Assembly (NCBI GenBank): GCA_001683735.1
Contig: LUGG01000001.1
Coordinates: 1,178,001 to 1,242,000, forward strand
DNA length: 64,000 bases
Direction: 5' to 3'
DNA from: Grifola frondosa
Taxonomy: Eukaryota; Basidiomycota; Agaricomycetes; Polyporales; Grifolaceae
Both the position numbers and the translations under genes were made by a program. Below are positions 25,786 through 39,723 of the stretch, one piece after another; position 1 is the first letter of the stretch; every line of letters starts with the position of its first letter. Under the pieces are notes generated by a model that was given only the letters and a program-made list of their open reading frames with translations, searched no databases and had not been told where the DNA came from.

Positions 25786-26965
25786 ATGGCAGACATCAGC
25801 GACCTCCATCCTCCAGACGACTATAGCCACCGATTCTTCATATGGCATGAGTGGATACAGGTCGTTTTTTCCGCACGAACGAACCCTCCAGACTAAGCTA
25901 ACCGCTGTCGGTACCAGGCTCATGGTCCGCTCACAAATGAGAATGTATTCGACTACTTCGCCACCTCAATGTTCTATGATAAGCAAAGCAACAACCAGGT
26001 ATTACGCATGCAGACCATGCATACAGGCGTGCCATTGGTCAATGAAGCCGAGGAACTTAAGTGAGTCCTCTCAATGAGTCTGATGTACCAGCCTCCTGGA
26101 CTTTTGCGATCCCATCCGCAGACGATTTACTGGTATAGAATTTGCTCTTGTACACGCCGAGCCACCCTCCTTGTTCATTATACACAAGCGAGAACGTCTG
26201 TCACCGGAAGAAGGTCAGTTTCCCGCCGGATCGTGCCTCCCAACTATTCTGAGACAGCGCGGACTATAGTCCGGCCGCTTGCTGCCTACTTCATCATGAA
26301 TAACCGTATATATCAATCCCCAGATGTCTACACCTTGATCTCAAACAGACTCGTAAGTGTAGCTCTTGATGAAGCAGTCCTAACCTGAGCCGGGAATCAG
26401 CTCACTACACTTCACTCCTTGCAAAAATCATTGGACATCTTGCGCTCGCACAGACCTGCATATACCCCACGCACAGGATTCGTTTGGCCGATTGTAGAAC
26501 CTGCCGAAACTTCGAAGAAGCGTGGACGAGACGAGGACGCCGGAGATGCGGAAGATGTTGAAGACCTGTCTGGTGCCCGCAAATTACCGGCTTCACCAAG
26601 TGACACGAAAAAGCATCAAAACAGCATGTTGCTCTTCAATGCTATGCGCACAACAGCCGTGCATGCGAGTGCCTCATTCACTCTTCCTTCTGTCTCGTCC
26701 GAGGGTGTTGCCGCCGACACGCCGGGGACAGTGTGCTCGATCATCAGGCACTCCGGTGCCTATGCCTGCAGGAGCAACGACACCTAGCTTGAGAGGAGCA
26801 TCGAATGCCCCGACGCCTCAAGAGATACCTCCTTCCAAGGGCCCTCCTGGAGGAGGCAAGAAGAAAAGGAAAAGTGAGTGTAATGTGTGCGCGTTCTCAT
26901 TCATATTTATTGATCGCGCACAAATACCCTCAGGAACATCAACTATGCCCGCTGCAGGTTCTTAA
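25786..26965 (+). CDS. MED6: Mediator complex subunit Med6
   Basis: Head-module subunit of the Mediator coactivator that links transcription factors to RNA polymerase II. The spliced N-terminus reads MADISDLHPPDDYSHRFF, then WHEWIQAHGPLTNENVFDYF and TSMFYDKQSNNQVLRMQTMH, all typical of Med6. Next come GIEFALVHAEPPSLFIIHKR, AAYFIMNNRIYQSPDVYTLI and NRLLTTLHSLQKSLDILRSH, closing the conserved domain. The rest is low-complexity, with acidic DEDAGDAEDVEDL and basic GGGKKKRK. A 46-nt intron (about 26705-26750) is needed to stay open, then a last intron before the tail TSTMPAAGS. The stop is at 26963-26965. Converges with AP-3 sigma. Confidence 0.92.
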
Positions 26966-27322
26966 TATCGCTATTCGTAGCCCACGATCGTTGCTCCGGT
27001 TTTCGGTAATTTAGGGAGTCAATTGATAGTGTGCTGAAACGCTGGAACAAAGAAGCTACTCACGTTCAGTGGCACCGCACAATGTGTTCCCAATAGCTAT
27101 ACGAGGTAGAGTTGCCATACTGCAGGTGATCTTTGTATACAATAGAAACTGAGAGAAATACAGCGTGTCTGTGCGAGACTGTGAATCCACCTAAATAGCC
27201 TGCGACGCCAATGCTGTCGGGACCAGCCTATTGCTAATCGCGCTCTCATACCGCCAATTTCATCGACAGCGCCAAGACGATGCTCCTGGGAAGCATAAGA
27301 CGGTTTCGTCGCCGACCACATG

Positions 27323-28150
27323 TTATCGTGCTCCTACCCCGGTTAGTTTCTCTGTCAACCATCCGAGGGGAGTCTGTATTCCGGCACCGCGTGAGCCCAC
27401 TGCGCCTCCTCCGCCCAGCGAGAGCGGGTTCGCAGACGCGAACGATTCTTTTCGCGCCTTGGCAGCTTCTTGTACTAAATGGTAACGCAGCTTCTCAGTC
27501 AGCACCGTGCTCTAAAAACGCTATCGAGGAGACATGATACGAACCTGCCCGGTCTATTTCCTGCACGTTTGTCTCCAAAACTAGTCCTCCTTGTATAATT
27601 TCAGCTAGGATATGATGAGCCTGGCAAACCAGGCTCAAGATGAGATTACGATACATAGATAGATGACAAAACTCACTTCGTCGAAGTGGAAGACCAGATC
27701 TAGTTCACACACGTTCTCGAACGCGCTGTCCAAGGACTCGACGAACACCTTGCGGGGGCGTCACAATCTACTGCAGGTCATTTGAGAGCCAAACCGCTCA
27801 CTTGGATCAAATCCAATATGCCCAACTCGCTTTCGGCAGTATCAACAACGAACACGAAGAACAGCGTCGCATAGCTCCGATATACGACCCGCAACTTCTT
27901 GCCGTCCCCATCCTTGGGCATGAGGAACGCCTCGAGGTCGGGAGCATCGAGAAAGTTGCACAAGCCAGCGGGCCGCGGGGAGACGAGCGCGAATATCTTC
28001 TGTATTAGCGTCTGCGCAGACTGCTGTAAAGGCGAATAGAACTTGGTGAGGCGTGGTACGCCAGAGGTGTTGACTAGACAGATGGAGTATGAGCAGCTTG
28101 ATCGGAGAGCAAATGAGGACTTGCGGACAGATGAGCACCGCGTGAATCAT
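27323..28150 (-). CDS. APS3: AP-3 adaptor complex sigma subunit
   Basis: Small chain of the AP-3 coat adaptor, which sorts cargo from Golgi/endosomes to the vacuole. Five or so exons splice to MIHAVLIFNTSGVPRLTKFY, SPLQQSAQTLIQKIFALV, then GLCNFLDAPDLEAFLMPKDG and LRVVYRSYATLFFVFVVDTA. ESELGILDLIQ and FVESLDSAFENVCELDLVFH complete the longin-like fold, followed by AHHILAEIIQGGLVLETNVQ. The DLVFHFDE and GGLVLETN signatures separate sigma-3 from sigma-1 and sigma-2. The C-terminal extension ANPLSLGGGG...PLGWL is typical of fungal AP-3 sigma. The stop is at 27323. Frame intact after splicing. Confidence 0.93.
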
Positions 28151-28477
28151 CTCGTTGTGGGTGCTGGACTGCAGCTACCGGTGGGCAGTGATGTAGACAA
28201 CCATGTACACCTAAAGGTGCAATTCACGTCGGACGCGATGGAAGTTGAGTGCAAGTACTATACGTAGTCAGACGGTGGCTGAACGGCGCTTGATTTTTCA
28301 AGTTGGGAAGTCCGTGTAATGATAACGACAAATCAACTAATGTACAATACAAAGGGGACAAAGCTGTACTATGATATTATTGTACCAACGAGGATTATAG
28401 CACCAACGAGGCAGAATCCAAAGCTCCCTTCACTGAAGGTCGTACCTGTATAATTGCCGAAGGTGAGTTGGGAGAAC

Positions 28478-30144
28478 CTAATTTGGACCTGTACCGCGAG
28501 TAGGCATGCACAGATGCTGAAAATCGGTAGCGTGGGCATTCAATATTCGTAGGGAAGAACATCTATCACGTTATACTCACGTTCAGGCGTTGTGCATGGG
28601 GCTGCGCATGTCGCTGCGTCCGACAGTTGTATCCGTACCTATTGCGATACAGTATGACGGATCTGAGCTTGACGCAACACGAAAAATCACGCACCAGCAG
28701 TCTTCCTCGATGGTCACGCCGTCTATTGAAAATTTCGGTCGGCAACATCGGTCAAGTTCACACACAACGCACCTTGCCGCTTCTTCTCCAGCCACCACTT
28801 CCAGTAACGCAGCCTGAACAGCTCCTTCACGCATTCAAGGCAGTACCATTTGTCCTTGGCCCACACGCCTGATTCATCCACGTCCAGCGCCATCAGCTGC
28901 TCGATGAGCATTCTGTCATCGATTTGCGGATTTTGCTCAAAGTAGACATTGAAAGCATTCATCTCGACAGCGTTCCGTGTAAGGTTCCCCGGGAACAGGT
29001 TGACCATTTCGCCTCGGCTGAAATATCCCTTTAAGATCGACCAATCTGACATCGCAATATATAAGAGCATAACACAAGAATTGAGTGGAAGTGGCGACAT
29101 ACTTGATGCTCCCCAGAGGTTGACGCCGCAGACGGCATGGCATCGGTGGCCTACAGAGAATTATTTGTAAAGTGGAAATCAATAGACAGACACCACAAGA
29201 AATCACATTGATCTTGTCGCTCGGTCGCACGGTTCAAGATAGCTTTGTCATGCCTCTCCGACCAGGTCTTCTCATCAACTTTGCGGGCGCGGATGATCTT
29301 CTCAAATTCGTCTTTGAAAAAGTCCTCGGTATACATAGCAGGTACGCTGTCCAAACCGGCCATTTCCAGAGAATTTGCCAGGCTTATAGGTGGAATGACG
29401 CTATTCTCCCGTAGGACGCTACGGAGGTGTTAGTTTGCGGCTGAACCGACATATAATCGGATATATTGTGGAAAGATGGTACGATGCGGGGAGTAAGCAC
29501 GATCCATCCATGAGATTGCTTCGACATAAAATGAGGCCAAACTGCTCATTTCGAATAACTCATCTGTGGCAAAGCTGTTTAAATATGTTGCACTCTGCTG
29601 ATTGTCAGGAGGTCATCGTCATCATCATGATCGATAAAATCATCTTCCTCGAGATCATCCTTCAGCATGATGTACAGCCAGAGTCTATACAACGCTCTCC
29701 GGAATCGAGAGGACTCGATCGGTTCCAGCCTGCTTATCGGAGATGCCTGGTCTTTATATCTGCCTTGAGATTAGTGTCGCGAGCTGTTCTGACGCATAGC
29801 GCTGCATACCTAAAGCTAAAAAAGTTCTCAATTGTTCGAACCGCTTGTGAGTTTTCCTCCAGCACACGAGCTTCGTCGCGAGTTATAGGTGTGGCCAAGA
29901 CATGGGTCTCATCGAAGGCGGCAAGTTTAGAATCCAACACAAACCGAGCTAGTTGTAATGCTGAGGGAAGTGCTCCACCCGCAACATTCGCTGCCACCGC
30001 ACGAACGATAGACTTTGGGCGACTTTGGAAGACAGTGTAGACTTGTTGCTTTGAGGTGAGCAGTGCAGCGGACAACGTTGAGAAATCAGGAATAAAGGTG
30101 AGTAAATCGTCGATAACATCAGCACTGAGGTCGGAGAACTTCAT
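28478..30144 (-). CDS. F-box protein, basidiomycete type
   Basis: Probable substrate receptor of an SCF ubiquitin ligase. The F-box is at the very N-terminus, from ATG 30142-30144: MKFSDLSADVIDDLLTFIPD, then FSTLSAALLTSKQQVYTVFQ. The middle is helical and holds an acidic patch EEDDFIDHDDDDDL. A Cys/His-containing block reads GHRCHAVCGVNLWGASNILDW in pieces, and the C-terminal part has DKWYCLECVKELFRLRYWKW and, across two introns, DCWYGYNCRTQRHAQPHAQR ending HLCMPTRGTGPN at 28478. The Cys/His spacing suggests a zinc-binding tail. No WD40 repeats or leucine-rich repeats were seen, so the substrate is unknown. About eight introns. Confidence 0.75.
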
Positions 30145-31379
30145 ATTGTCCCAGCGTTGCAAGACCGAAGAGAGCGTCGAGGTGGCCTTATAACGTGGAC
30201 GCCATAAGAGACCGAGTCAGACGGTCAGACGCCAAGGCCAATTCGGTCGCGACGGAATCATGTGCCTCTCACGTGACAATATGTTAACAAATAGCGATAC
30301 CAAAAATAAATGTGCTAAGAATGTGAGTTATCATCGATATCGAGTTACAGTACTCAAAAACTCTGCTGCCTGCAGATGAAATGCTAGTTCAAGGAGATTG
30401 ACCGAAGCATTCCAACGCACCGATAGTCTACAGCCAAGGCGAGGACGCACAAAACTCGCTATATTCTCGATGCTCGTGCTTTGCACCTGACATTGCGTAA
30501 ATATGGGCGTGAATATGTGGGAACTTGCGACAATCGCCAGAAACTGCCGGTGAGCCCGGTCGGGCTTCCAGGCAATTCAACATGCCACCTTCCAGCGGCG
30601 AAATGCGGAAGATGTCGCGGGCTCGTCGACACTTGGCTTGAGCTTGGCAGTGACAGGGCTAATTCAGGAGTAGGTGATAAGTTTGCTGGCAGCGTACATC
30701 TGATTTTTCTCCTCCAAAATACCGGCCATACAAATGCAAGAGAGGAATACGAGGATTTCCGGGATAACTGGGAGAAGAGGATTGGATTAAAAGAGTATTG
30801 AGCGCGAGGTGCAAGTCGGGAGTAAATCCAAAAATAGGATTGGAATTTAGTGATAAACGATATTATTGGCTGATATTAATTGGACGATCACCAGAATGAG
30901 AGTGCCAAGCCCAAGCCGTGTAATTTTAGCTCGAGCTTAGTCGAGCTTGTTCCTATTTTGGACAAAACGCGACTGTGCATTTCGCGTGCTGCTGTGCTCG
31001 ACCCTGTGTGCTCCTTCTCGTCGTCGCCCCCGTCGTTGGCATCGCCACATCGTCGACCTGGAGGAGATGCGGGCAGGGCTCGTGTGGAGGGTGTGCGAGG
31101 GCGATGGAGGGGAGCGATGCGGGGAAGAAAGCGGTGAGTTGGTTCCGAGCAGGTCTTGGCACAACTATATTTATTCGTTGGGTGTATCCAGCCGCACAGT
31201 CAAAGATAGGTCTTTGCACTTGGCTTCACTCAAATACTCTCTCCGCAACATGCATCACATATCCGAGCCCCTCGTCCTCTTCCCCCATCTCATGAACGTC
31301 CTTCCTCTCCTCCCCTCAATTCTCTCAGCCCCCCTCAGATTTTACCCACTGTCGCTCCACTCGCCACACAGATACACCC
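30145..31379. other. 1.2-kb divergent intergenic region
   Basis: Separates the F-box gene from the Ser-rich gene. Plus-strand 31260-31350 is a pyrimidine-rich tract (many CTC and CCT runs), probably the promoter and leader of the next gene. No gene is supported; short open frames lack any family likeness. Confidence 0.45.
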
Positions 31380-32237
31380 ATGAAGACCATTCTCGCTTCC
31401 ACTTGGCATGTCTTGGATCAGGTGCCCTCGAAATCCCCCTGAATTCGTCTATTCAAACTAACTCTGATGTACAGCAGCCGCCTCCCAGCTTGCGCGAAAT
31501 TCTCGACGCGTACAAGTCCAAGGGAGATGGCGACCGTGACATGCTCATGGCAATGCTTAACGCCAAAAGCGCAGAGGACCAGGTATATCAACACGTATAT
31601 CCGTCAACCATCTACTGATTGACGCTACTCCTAGCGTCTCGCATCAATCGCATCTTTACATCGCACCATGCTTGATATGTATCAAACGCCCTTACCGCCT
31701 CCTTCAACTTTCCCGTCACACGTCTCGGAAGGGCACCGTTCACATCATACAACGTGCTCACACGCACGCCATTTTCCATCCCCTCCGACCTCGTATTCCT
31801 ATTCGCCTCACGCACAGATGCAGTCGCAGGATGATAGGCCCTCCCAATTACGTCACCGCACTGATTCATCAGCCTCCGCAGCCAGCCAGAATAGAGAGCG
31901 AAATTTCACCTCGACGTCGTCTACCCACTTGTCACGCAAACGCCGCAGAACATCCCGTTCGCCGCCCTCCCGCGATCATCGCACGCGCGCTCCGCTTGTG
32001 CCCTCGCAGGGCACGCCTTCAGCTTCTGCACACGACCTTCCCCTCCCGCCTTCTCCGTACTCGTCTGCATCTTCCGCGCAGAGCAGCGGTGGTTCTCCAC
32101 GCTCGCGCGAAGCAATGATGATCGGCTCGTTGCTGTCATCCAATCCGCACGCCCAGGGTAGCAAGGATGAGGATGTGCCAAAGAGGAAAATCAGTTCGGA
32201 GAGGAGCACGACCACGACGAGCTCACGAGAGCGTTGA
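31380..32237 (+). CDS. Ser-rich protein of unknown function with conserved N-terminal helix
   Basis: Not recognised. The ATG at 31380 gives MKTILASTWHVLDQ, then an intron (about 31422-31474), then QQPPPSLREILDAYKSKGDG, DRDMLMAMLNAKSAEDQ and, across another intron, RLASIASLHRTMLDMYQ. This first 70 residues looks helical and selected. The remaining 180 or so residues are disordered: Ser, Pro, Arg and His rich, with a bipartite-like basic patch SRKRRRTSRSPPSRDHR and a basic tail KRKISSERS. A nuclear, regulatory role is suggested by composition only. The stop is at 32235-32237. Confidence 0.7.
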
Positions 32238-33005
32238 GTCAGTCGTTGTAACACTGTCTGATGTTGACTGTAATCTTGCATTGTATCTCTTACATTACAG
32301 CTTTCTATCCTAGTCTGCTCTGATTCTTTTCCTTGTTGTGTTATTTGTCCGTGATCCCTCCCATGTTGTCTGCATACGTATCGGAACTTTGCTAATAAGT
32401 TATGATTAAACGGGTTATTTCCCTCCGCTACCAGGTGTGAATCGCTATGCATCATGACGACAGCCCGTTCTTACTTCGCAACATCGATGGTGTGCCCAGG
32501 ATGTCACGCATCGGGTAGAGAGGTTGCTCTCTAGTCAGCGAAAGTTTTTCGAGCCGATTGAACAGGTAATTTTGGACTCATATCCGAAGTCCGGAATTCT
32601 AACAGGGTGCGCTTCATTATGACATGTGTACGTACACCGCGTTGCAGTACGGACGCCAGCCCGCAGTCAACAGAGTGCGCGATATATGGCGACACGCGCC
32701 CGAGTCGACGGAGTTCGACCAAGTACTCCGGGTTTCCGAAGATCCTCGCAGAGCCGTCATGTCGTAAAACGCCAACACCGTTTTCCCGATGTGCATCCAT
32801 TATAAATTCAATAATTCAATTTCGTTCCGACCACCTGACCGACGAGCGGGGCCCGCCACATAACATAGCAATATATCGAGAACCGTAAAGAAATCGTATC
32901 TCCCCCCGTGATGTCGAGGGTGGAGAGCCGTAGACAGCACACGAGGTCCAAGAACATGTGGCTGCCGGCTGCGTAGCACTCACGGCCGGCGGAAGGACCG
33001 CAAGT
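32238..33005. other. Intergenic between the Ser-rich gene and chitinase 3' ends
   Basis: Two converging 3' ends. A 90-codon frame on minus (32531-32800) has no recognisable domain and no clear start context. Nothing else is supported. Confidence 0.4.
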
Positions 33006-35423
<2,418 letters not shown>

Positions 35424-36081
35424 CTTGACGGGCAGACGTTGCGGAGGATATGATCCGCACGTCTGCATGAAGACGGGCAGGATTTATAGCATCGCCAGAA
35501 TTCTCCCAAAGTGTGCTTCAGTAGCAGTGCTTTGGCAGTCATCGGCGAATTGGGGCTTCCTAACAGCAGGGAGCAAGCACACAATGCCGTATCTTGAGTA
35601 TCACGAGTTGCTCGAACACGCCGAAAAGCATGCGGCGCAGAAGCGACGGCGCGTTTTGTCGGCGAGGATGACCCAGATAGACTGCGATAGCGCATGGAAG
35701 AAGAGAGCATCATGATGAAGATGCACGATGAACATATGGTGCACTTAAACCGTGTTTATCGAGCTGTCTGATTTCACTGTTGCATGACAAGCGCACCTGC
35801 AGCGTTCTGCAACGGCGTTCGTACCTGTTCGCATGAACATATGATTGTTGATCGAGGCCAACGCGAGATAATCGCGTGGGGACGGTGCTCTCAACGAGAT
35901 ATGAATAACATTACTTATTTAGATACCGACGCGCGTACAACTGCATCGACTCGTACAACATCAACAGTATCCAATGTCCACATGCCTCGAACGGCGCTGC
36001 AGTACTGATGACTATGGGGAATACTAGCTCTCGATCTTCTCTAGATTAAAGCAAAGTAGTCAAGCAATATCATAAGTGTGG
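35424..36081. other. Intergenic: chitinase promoter and CK2 alpha 3' region
   Basis: Both neighbours are on minus. No coding sequence is supported in these 658 bp. Confidence 0.45.
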
Positions 36082-37467
36082 CTACGTCGCCGACCCCTCG
36101 CTGTCTCCGTCGTGTACAATACCGTTCCTCACGGGGTCTTTGAAAACAATATTTAGATGAATAGTACGACAGTGGCACCAGACTTACCGAAGTATGGATG
36201 AGCCTGAGCTTCCCTTGCAGTGAGGCGTTCTTGGTGGTCATACCGCAACAGGTTATCCAAGAAATTGATAGCCTGGCTGCACACATAGCGTTGGTTCTCT
36301 GAAGTTACGAACTTTGTCCACTGTTTCTTTGGGAAGCTGGAAAAGCATAAATCGGGATATCCTTGCAAGTGGTTTCATCCACTCACTTTCCGAGGAGTTC
36401 GTCGTATTGCGGATCGAGGGCAATGTCATACTTTTCTATGTAGTGGTATAACCCTTCGGTGCCAAGAACCTTGGCGATCTTGACTAATTGGTCGTAGTTA
36501 TCATGGCCATGGAAGAAGGGTTCTTTCCGAAATATCTACGGTAATAAAGTGAACATTGTTCAAAAGACAATCGATGATGAGCTTACCATAGATGCGAACA
36601 TACAACCATAACTCCACATATCGAGGCTGTAGTCGTATTCTTGGAAGTCTACCAGTAATTCTGGGCCCTTGAAGTACCGCGACGCGACCCGCACGTTGTA
36701 CTCGGTCTTTGGGTGGTAAAACTCGGCGAGTCCCCAATCGATTAGTCGAAGCTGGACAAATGTGTGAGATAGGGTGAGAAAGCTGAAGTCTAGTCAAACC
36801 TTTCGTCGTTCGTGGTCTATCATGACGTTGTGGGGTTTCACATCTCGATGCATTATGCCTTTGGAATGACAGAAATCCAAAGCCTGTTGTGACTATGGTC
36901 GGCACGAAGGGATCTAGAGAAAACACGCTAGCTGACCTTGAGGAGTTCGAGCATGTAGAACCGCACATCGTAGTCCGAGAAACGTGGATAAAGGACTTTG
37001 AAATCGACATTGTGCACATATTCCGTGATAAGACTTGGAATTTTGGAGGACGGATCCCGAACGACGTCCAGAAGAGCGATGATATTGGGTCCTCCAGCCA
37101 GGTTCTGAAGAATTTTAATTTCACGCTTGATCTTCTTTTTCTTCACCGGCTTGAGGACTTTGATGATACACTTCTCCTCATTCACAATGTTTATCCTTCA
37201 AAAACCTATACCAACCATTGCAGCCAGGATAATTGCAAGAAATATGCAAACACACCTCTGAGTACTTGCCCCTTCCTACTTTGCGTACGATCTCATAGTG
37301 ATCCTGCGAGCCCCATTGGACTTGCAAATTATCTGTCGCTTTCTGTGAATTTGGAATGCAGCTGACAAGTCAGAGTGTAACCGACCATATTCATACCATG
37401 AAGGACCAAGTTTGGCGTTCACGTCCGCATACACGCGTGCAACGGATTTCGTTGCAGCGCGTCCCAT
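36082..37467 (-). CDS. CKA1: Casein kinase 2 catalytic subunit alpha
   Basis: Constitutively active acidophilic Ser/Thr kinase. The start ATG (37465-37467) gives [27 protein letters not shown]. The glycine loop has the CK2 form [12 protein letters not shown]. The Lys-rich segment [20 protein letters not shown] is the CK2 hallmark. Catalytic loop [13 protein letters not shown], and DWG in place of DFG in [14 protein letters not shown], which is unique to CK2. [20 protein letters not shown] is the activation segment. The end of the kinase domain is [25 protein letters not shown], and the short tail ends DGDSEGSAT at 36082. About eight introns, frame intact. The paralogue name (CKA1 or CKA2) cannot be decided. 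Confidence 0.95.
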
Positions 37468-37743
37468 TTGTGGTGATCCTGGGCCGAATATATTGAGAGA
37501 AATTATAACGCGGCAACAGGCGTGTATGCAGGTGGCTCAGATGATGAAAATACGAATCAGTTCCCTCAGGACCGACCTCAAGAAGCACGTAGTCCGTGCG
37601 TTTGTCGCGCGGCTCAGCGTGAGCGCTCGAAGTAGACACATCACGTGCCACAGAATTCAATGTTTACCCTTTCTCCGAGTGACTGCCAGGTTCAGATCTC
37701 AAGACTGAAGAGAGGAGTCCGTGTGGTCCTCGTTCATTGTTGG
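37468..37743. promoter_or_regulatory. Divergent promoter of CK2 alpha and the SET-domain gene
   Basis: 276 bp between the chosen starts. If the SET protein begins at the upstream in-frame ATG at 37660 the gap is only 192 bp. CACGTG (E-box/Pho4-type) lies at 37642-37647. Confidence 0.45.
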
Positions 37744-38325
37744 ATGTCTTCTGCTAGAAGTCGTACGCATCATTGGCAGCCCGCTCATTGGCCTGCTGAT
37801 GTCCATTACATCTCGGACCCTAGTTATCACTCATCTGTCCCTCCTGGTGTTCGCTCATACATCTCTGGTACGAGTCCAGGGACGAATCTTCAGTTGATTC
37901 GAGCCCCGATAGCAGTTCGTGCAATACTCGAACCTTCTCATCCAGCCAAAGGGCAGTATGGTTTATTCGCGACGAAGAAGATTAGCCCTCGTACACACAT
38001 CCTGGACTACACTGGAGAGGTTCATTGCGACGATAGACCCAACTCGGATTATGATCTCTCGCTCTACCGCTCACTAGACGGAGTAAGCGTCGGAGTAGAT
38101 GCATGTCGGATGGGCAACGAAGCCAGATTCATCAACGATTTTCGGGGTATTAAACCCAAGCCTAATGCTGTCTTCGAGGAGCGCCGTTCTGCAAACGGGG
38201 AGTTGCGGATGAGTGTATGGAGTGGCAGTGAGATCATCAAGAAAGGAGACGAAATTTTGGTTTCATATGGCAAATCCTGGTGGCGTGCACGGCTGTATGA
38301 GACAGCCAACGAAGGTCACTTGTAA
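37744..38325 (+). CDS. Small SET-domain protein with unusual active-site signature
   Basis: Single-exon gene of about 193 residues. The start chosen is ATG 37744 (MSSARSRTHHWQPAHWPADV); an in-frame ATG at 37660 would add 28 residues of less natural composition. The SET fold is seen as GQYGLFATKKISPRTHILDY, TGEVH, DLSLYRSLDGVSVGVDACRM, GNEARFINDFRGI and GDEILVSYGKSWW. The last Tyr-Gly matches the catalytic Tyr of SET enzymes. The usual RFINHSC motif is replaced by RFINDFRG, and there is no post-SET Cys cluster. Fungal genomes hold a family of such short SET proteins; substrate unknown. May be a lysine methyltransferase or a catalytically changed relative. Confidence 0.8.
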   Translation: MSSARSRTHHWQPAHWPADVHYISDPSYHSSVPPGVRSYISGTSPGTNLQLIRAPIAVRAILEPSHPAKGQYGLFATKKISPRTHILDYTGEVHCDDRPNSDYDLSLYRSLDGVSVGVDACRMGNEARFINDFRGIKPKPNAVFEERRSANGELRMSVWSGSEIIKKGDEILVSYGKSWWRARLYETANEGHL

Positions 38326-39723
38326 TAAATTAACCGGCTGTTGAGCGTAGGTGCGTCGGCACGGTTGCTCTCGGGTTTCTTCTGTGCTCAACAACTTTGT
38401 ATATCTTAGCCTAGGCGTTGCGCATCTCTCAGTTGCATCTGAAATTAATCGATCAAGCTCTCAAGTAATGCATCCAAGTAGTGAAGTGCGTTAAGGCATT
38501 TTTGTGCACCCTTGCTGGAACTAGTTATTTATTACTCCATCTCAGCACTTCTTCAGAATGACCATACTCGAAGAACAATAATTTCATGGTACTGATTGTC
38601 TCCTCTGAAAGTGTTTCTATCTGCACCTATCTCCATTCGCACCTTCTGTGGTTGTTTGGATTTATGAGTACCATTCAAGCTAGGGCAAGAGATTCGAAAG
38701 AATAGTGTGCAATCCGTCTTTCCCTAGATTGATGGCCTACATAGGACGCAGAAGCAGGGACTATAACTTCGTGATACTCGGTTTGGGGGGCAGTGTTCCG
38801 CCATCCGCACACTGAACAGATACTTCGATGGTGTCAGGATGGAGTCGGCAACCCCGAAGCGACCGTCATCTGTAACGAATCATATGGCTTGTCGAAGTGC
38901 GCTCGTTACATGCGGGCCTTCTCTCGGTTCAACCAGTTTTGTAGCTCTTCCGTCTCCACATCATATTTAGTTCCACAGGTACCGGCATATCAGAAATGCG
39001 GTAAAAACAGATATCGCCGTATTGACCGGGTGAGAATTTTCAGCATCATGCGCGCATGCCGACGTTGTGGGTGGAGAAGAAACTGCATTCCGAACTTCTC
39101 GACAAGCGAAAGTGTCGCGTTGTAGTTCTTCTCCCGTGATAATGCCAAAGCTGGTGGTACCAATGACGCTTAAGGTATGAGGTGATCTCACTAGTTATCT
39201 CATAGCCTCGGTGGAATGCTGATTACTGTCCAGTGATACATACATTAACACCAACCGGTGTGGTATTCGTGTAGCCTCGTATCGTGCCTATAGCTTCCTA
39301 TGAACTCCGATCTTTATTCGCTGCTCAAAAAGTCCTTCTGAACAACTTCCGCCGCATTTGCCAGGCTGGTCGCAGCAAAAAAACAGTATGCCAGTGTATG
39401 AGGCGAGTGGTGAACTAAATGATATGGTAGCTGTAACAACATTATCAAGCAAACAAGAGAGCTATATTCTATCGCAGCTTACGCCAAGCTTGTGAACCGA
39501 TCAAGTACTTCCAAATATTCCAAATGTTCGCCACAACGACGACTGCCTAAATCGGCTATATTCAGGAAGTCTCTGGAAATATCCACGTGACAATCTCACG
39601 TGATTGTGGGACACCTAATTTTCCGGATTTGAAGTTCGTGCAACTCTCATCCAAAACGTCTTGGAAACTCACCAGTGTCTTGTTTGCATCTCATTATTTT
39701 CTTTTGCTACTAGAACATATCTA
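38326..39723. other. 1.4-kb gene-poor region
   Basis: Contains only short open frames and the decayed fragment listed separately. The right end must hold the MDJ1 promoter. Confidence 0.45.
38890..39190 (-). pseudogene. Decayed gene fragment (unassigned)
   Basis: On minus, one frame reads NYNATLSLVEKFGMQFLLHP, QRRHARMMLKILTRSIRRYL and FLPHF, then a stop, then in the same frame YDVETEELQNWLNREKARM. Composition looks protein-like, but there is no start, no plausible splicing and no family I recognise. It could be a worn remnant of a duplicated gene or chance. Confidence 0.2.

Noticed and set aside
32531..32800. 90-codon minus frame downstream of the chitinase
   Set aside because: No recognisable motif, no intron links, and it falls between two converging 3' ends.
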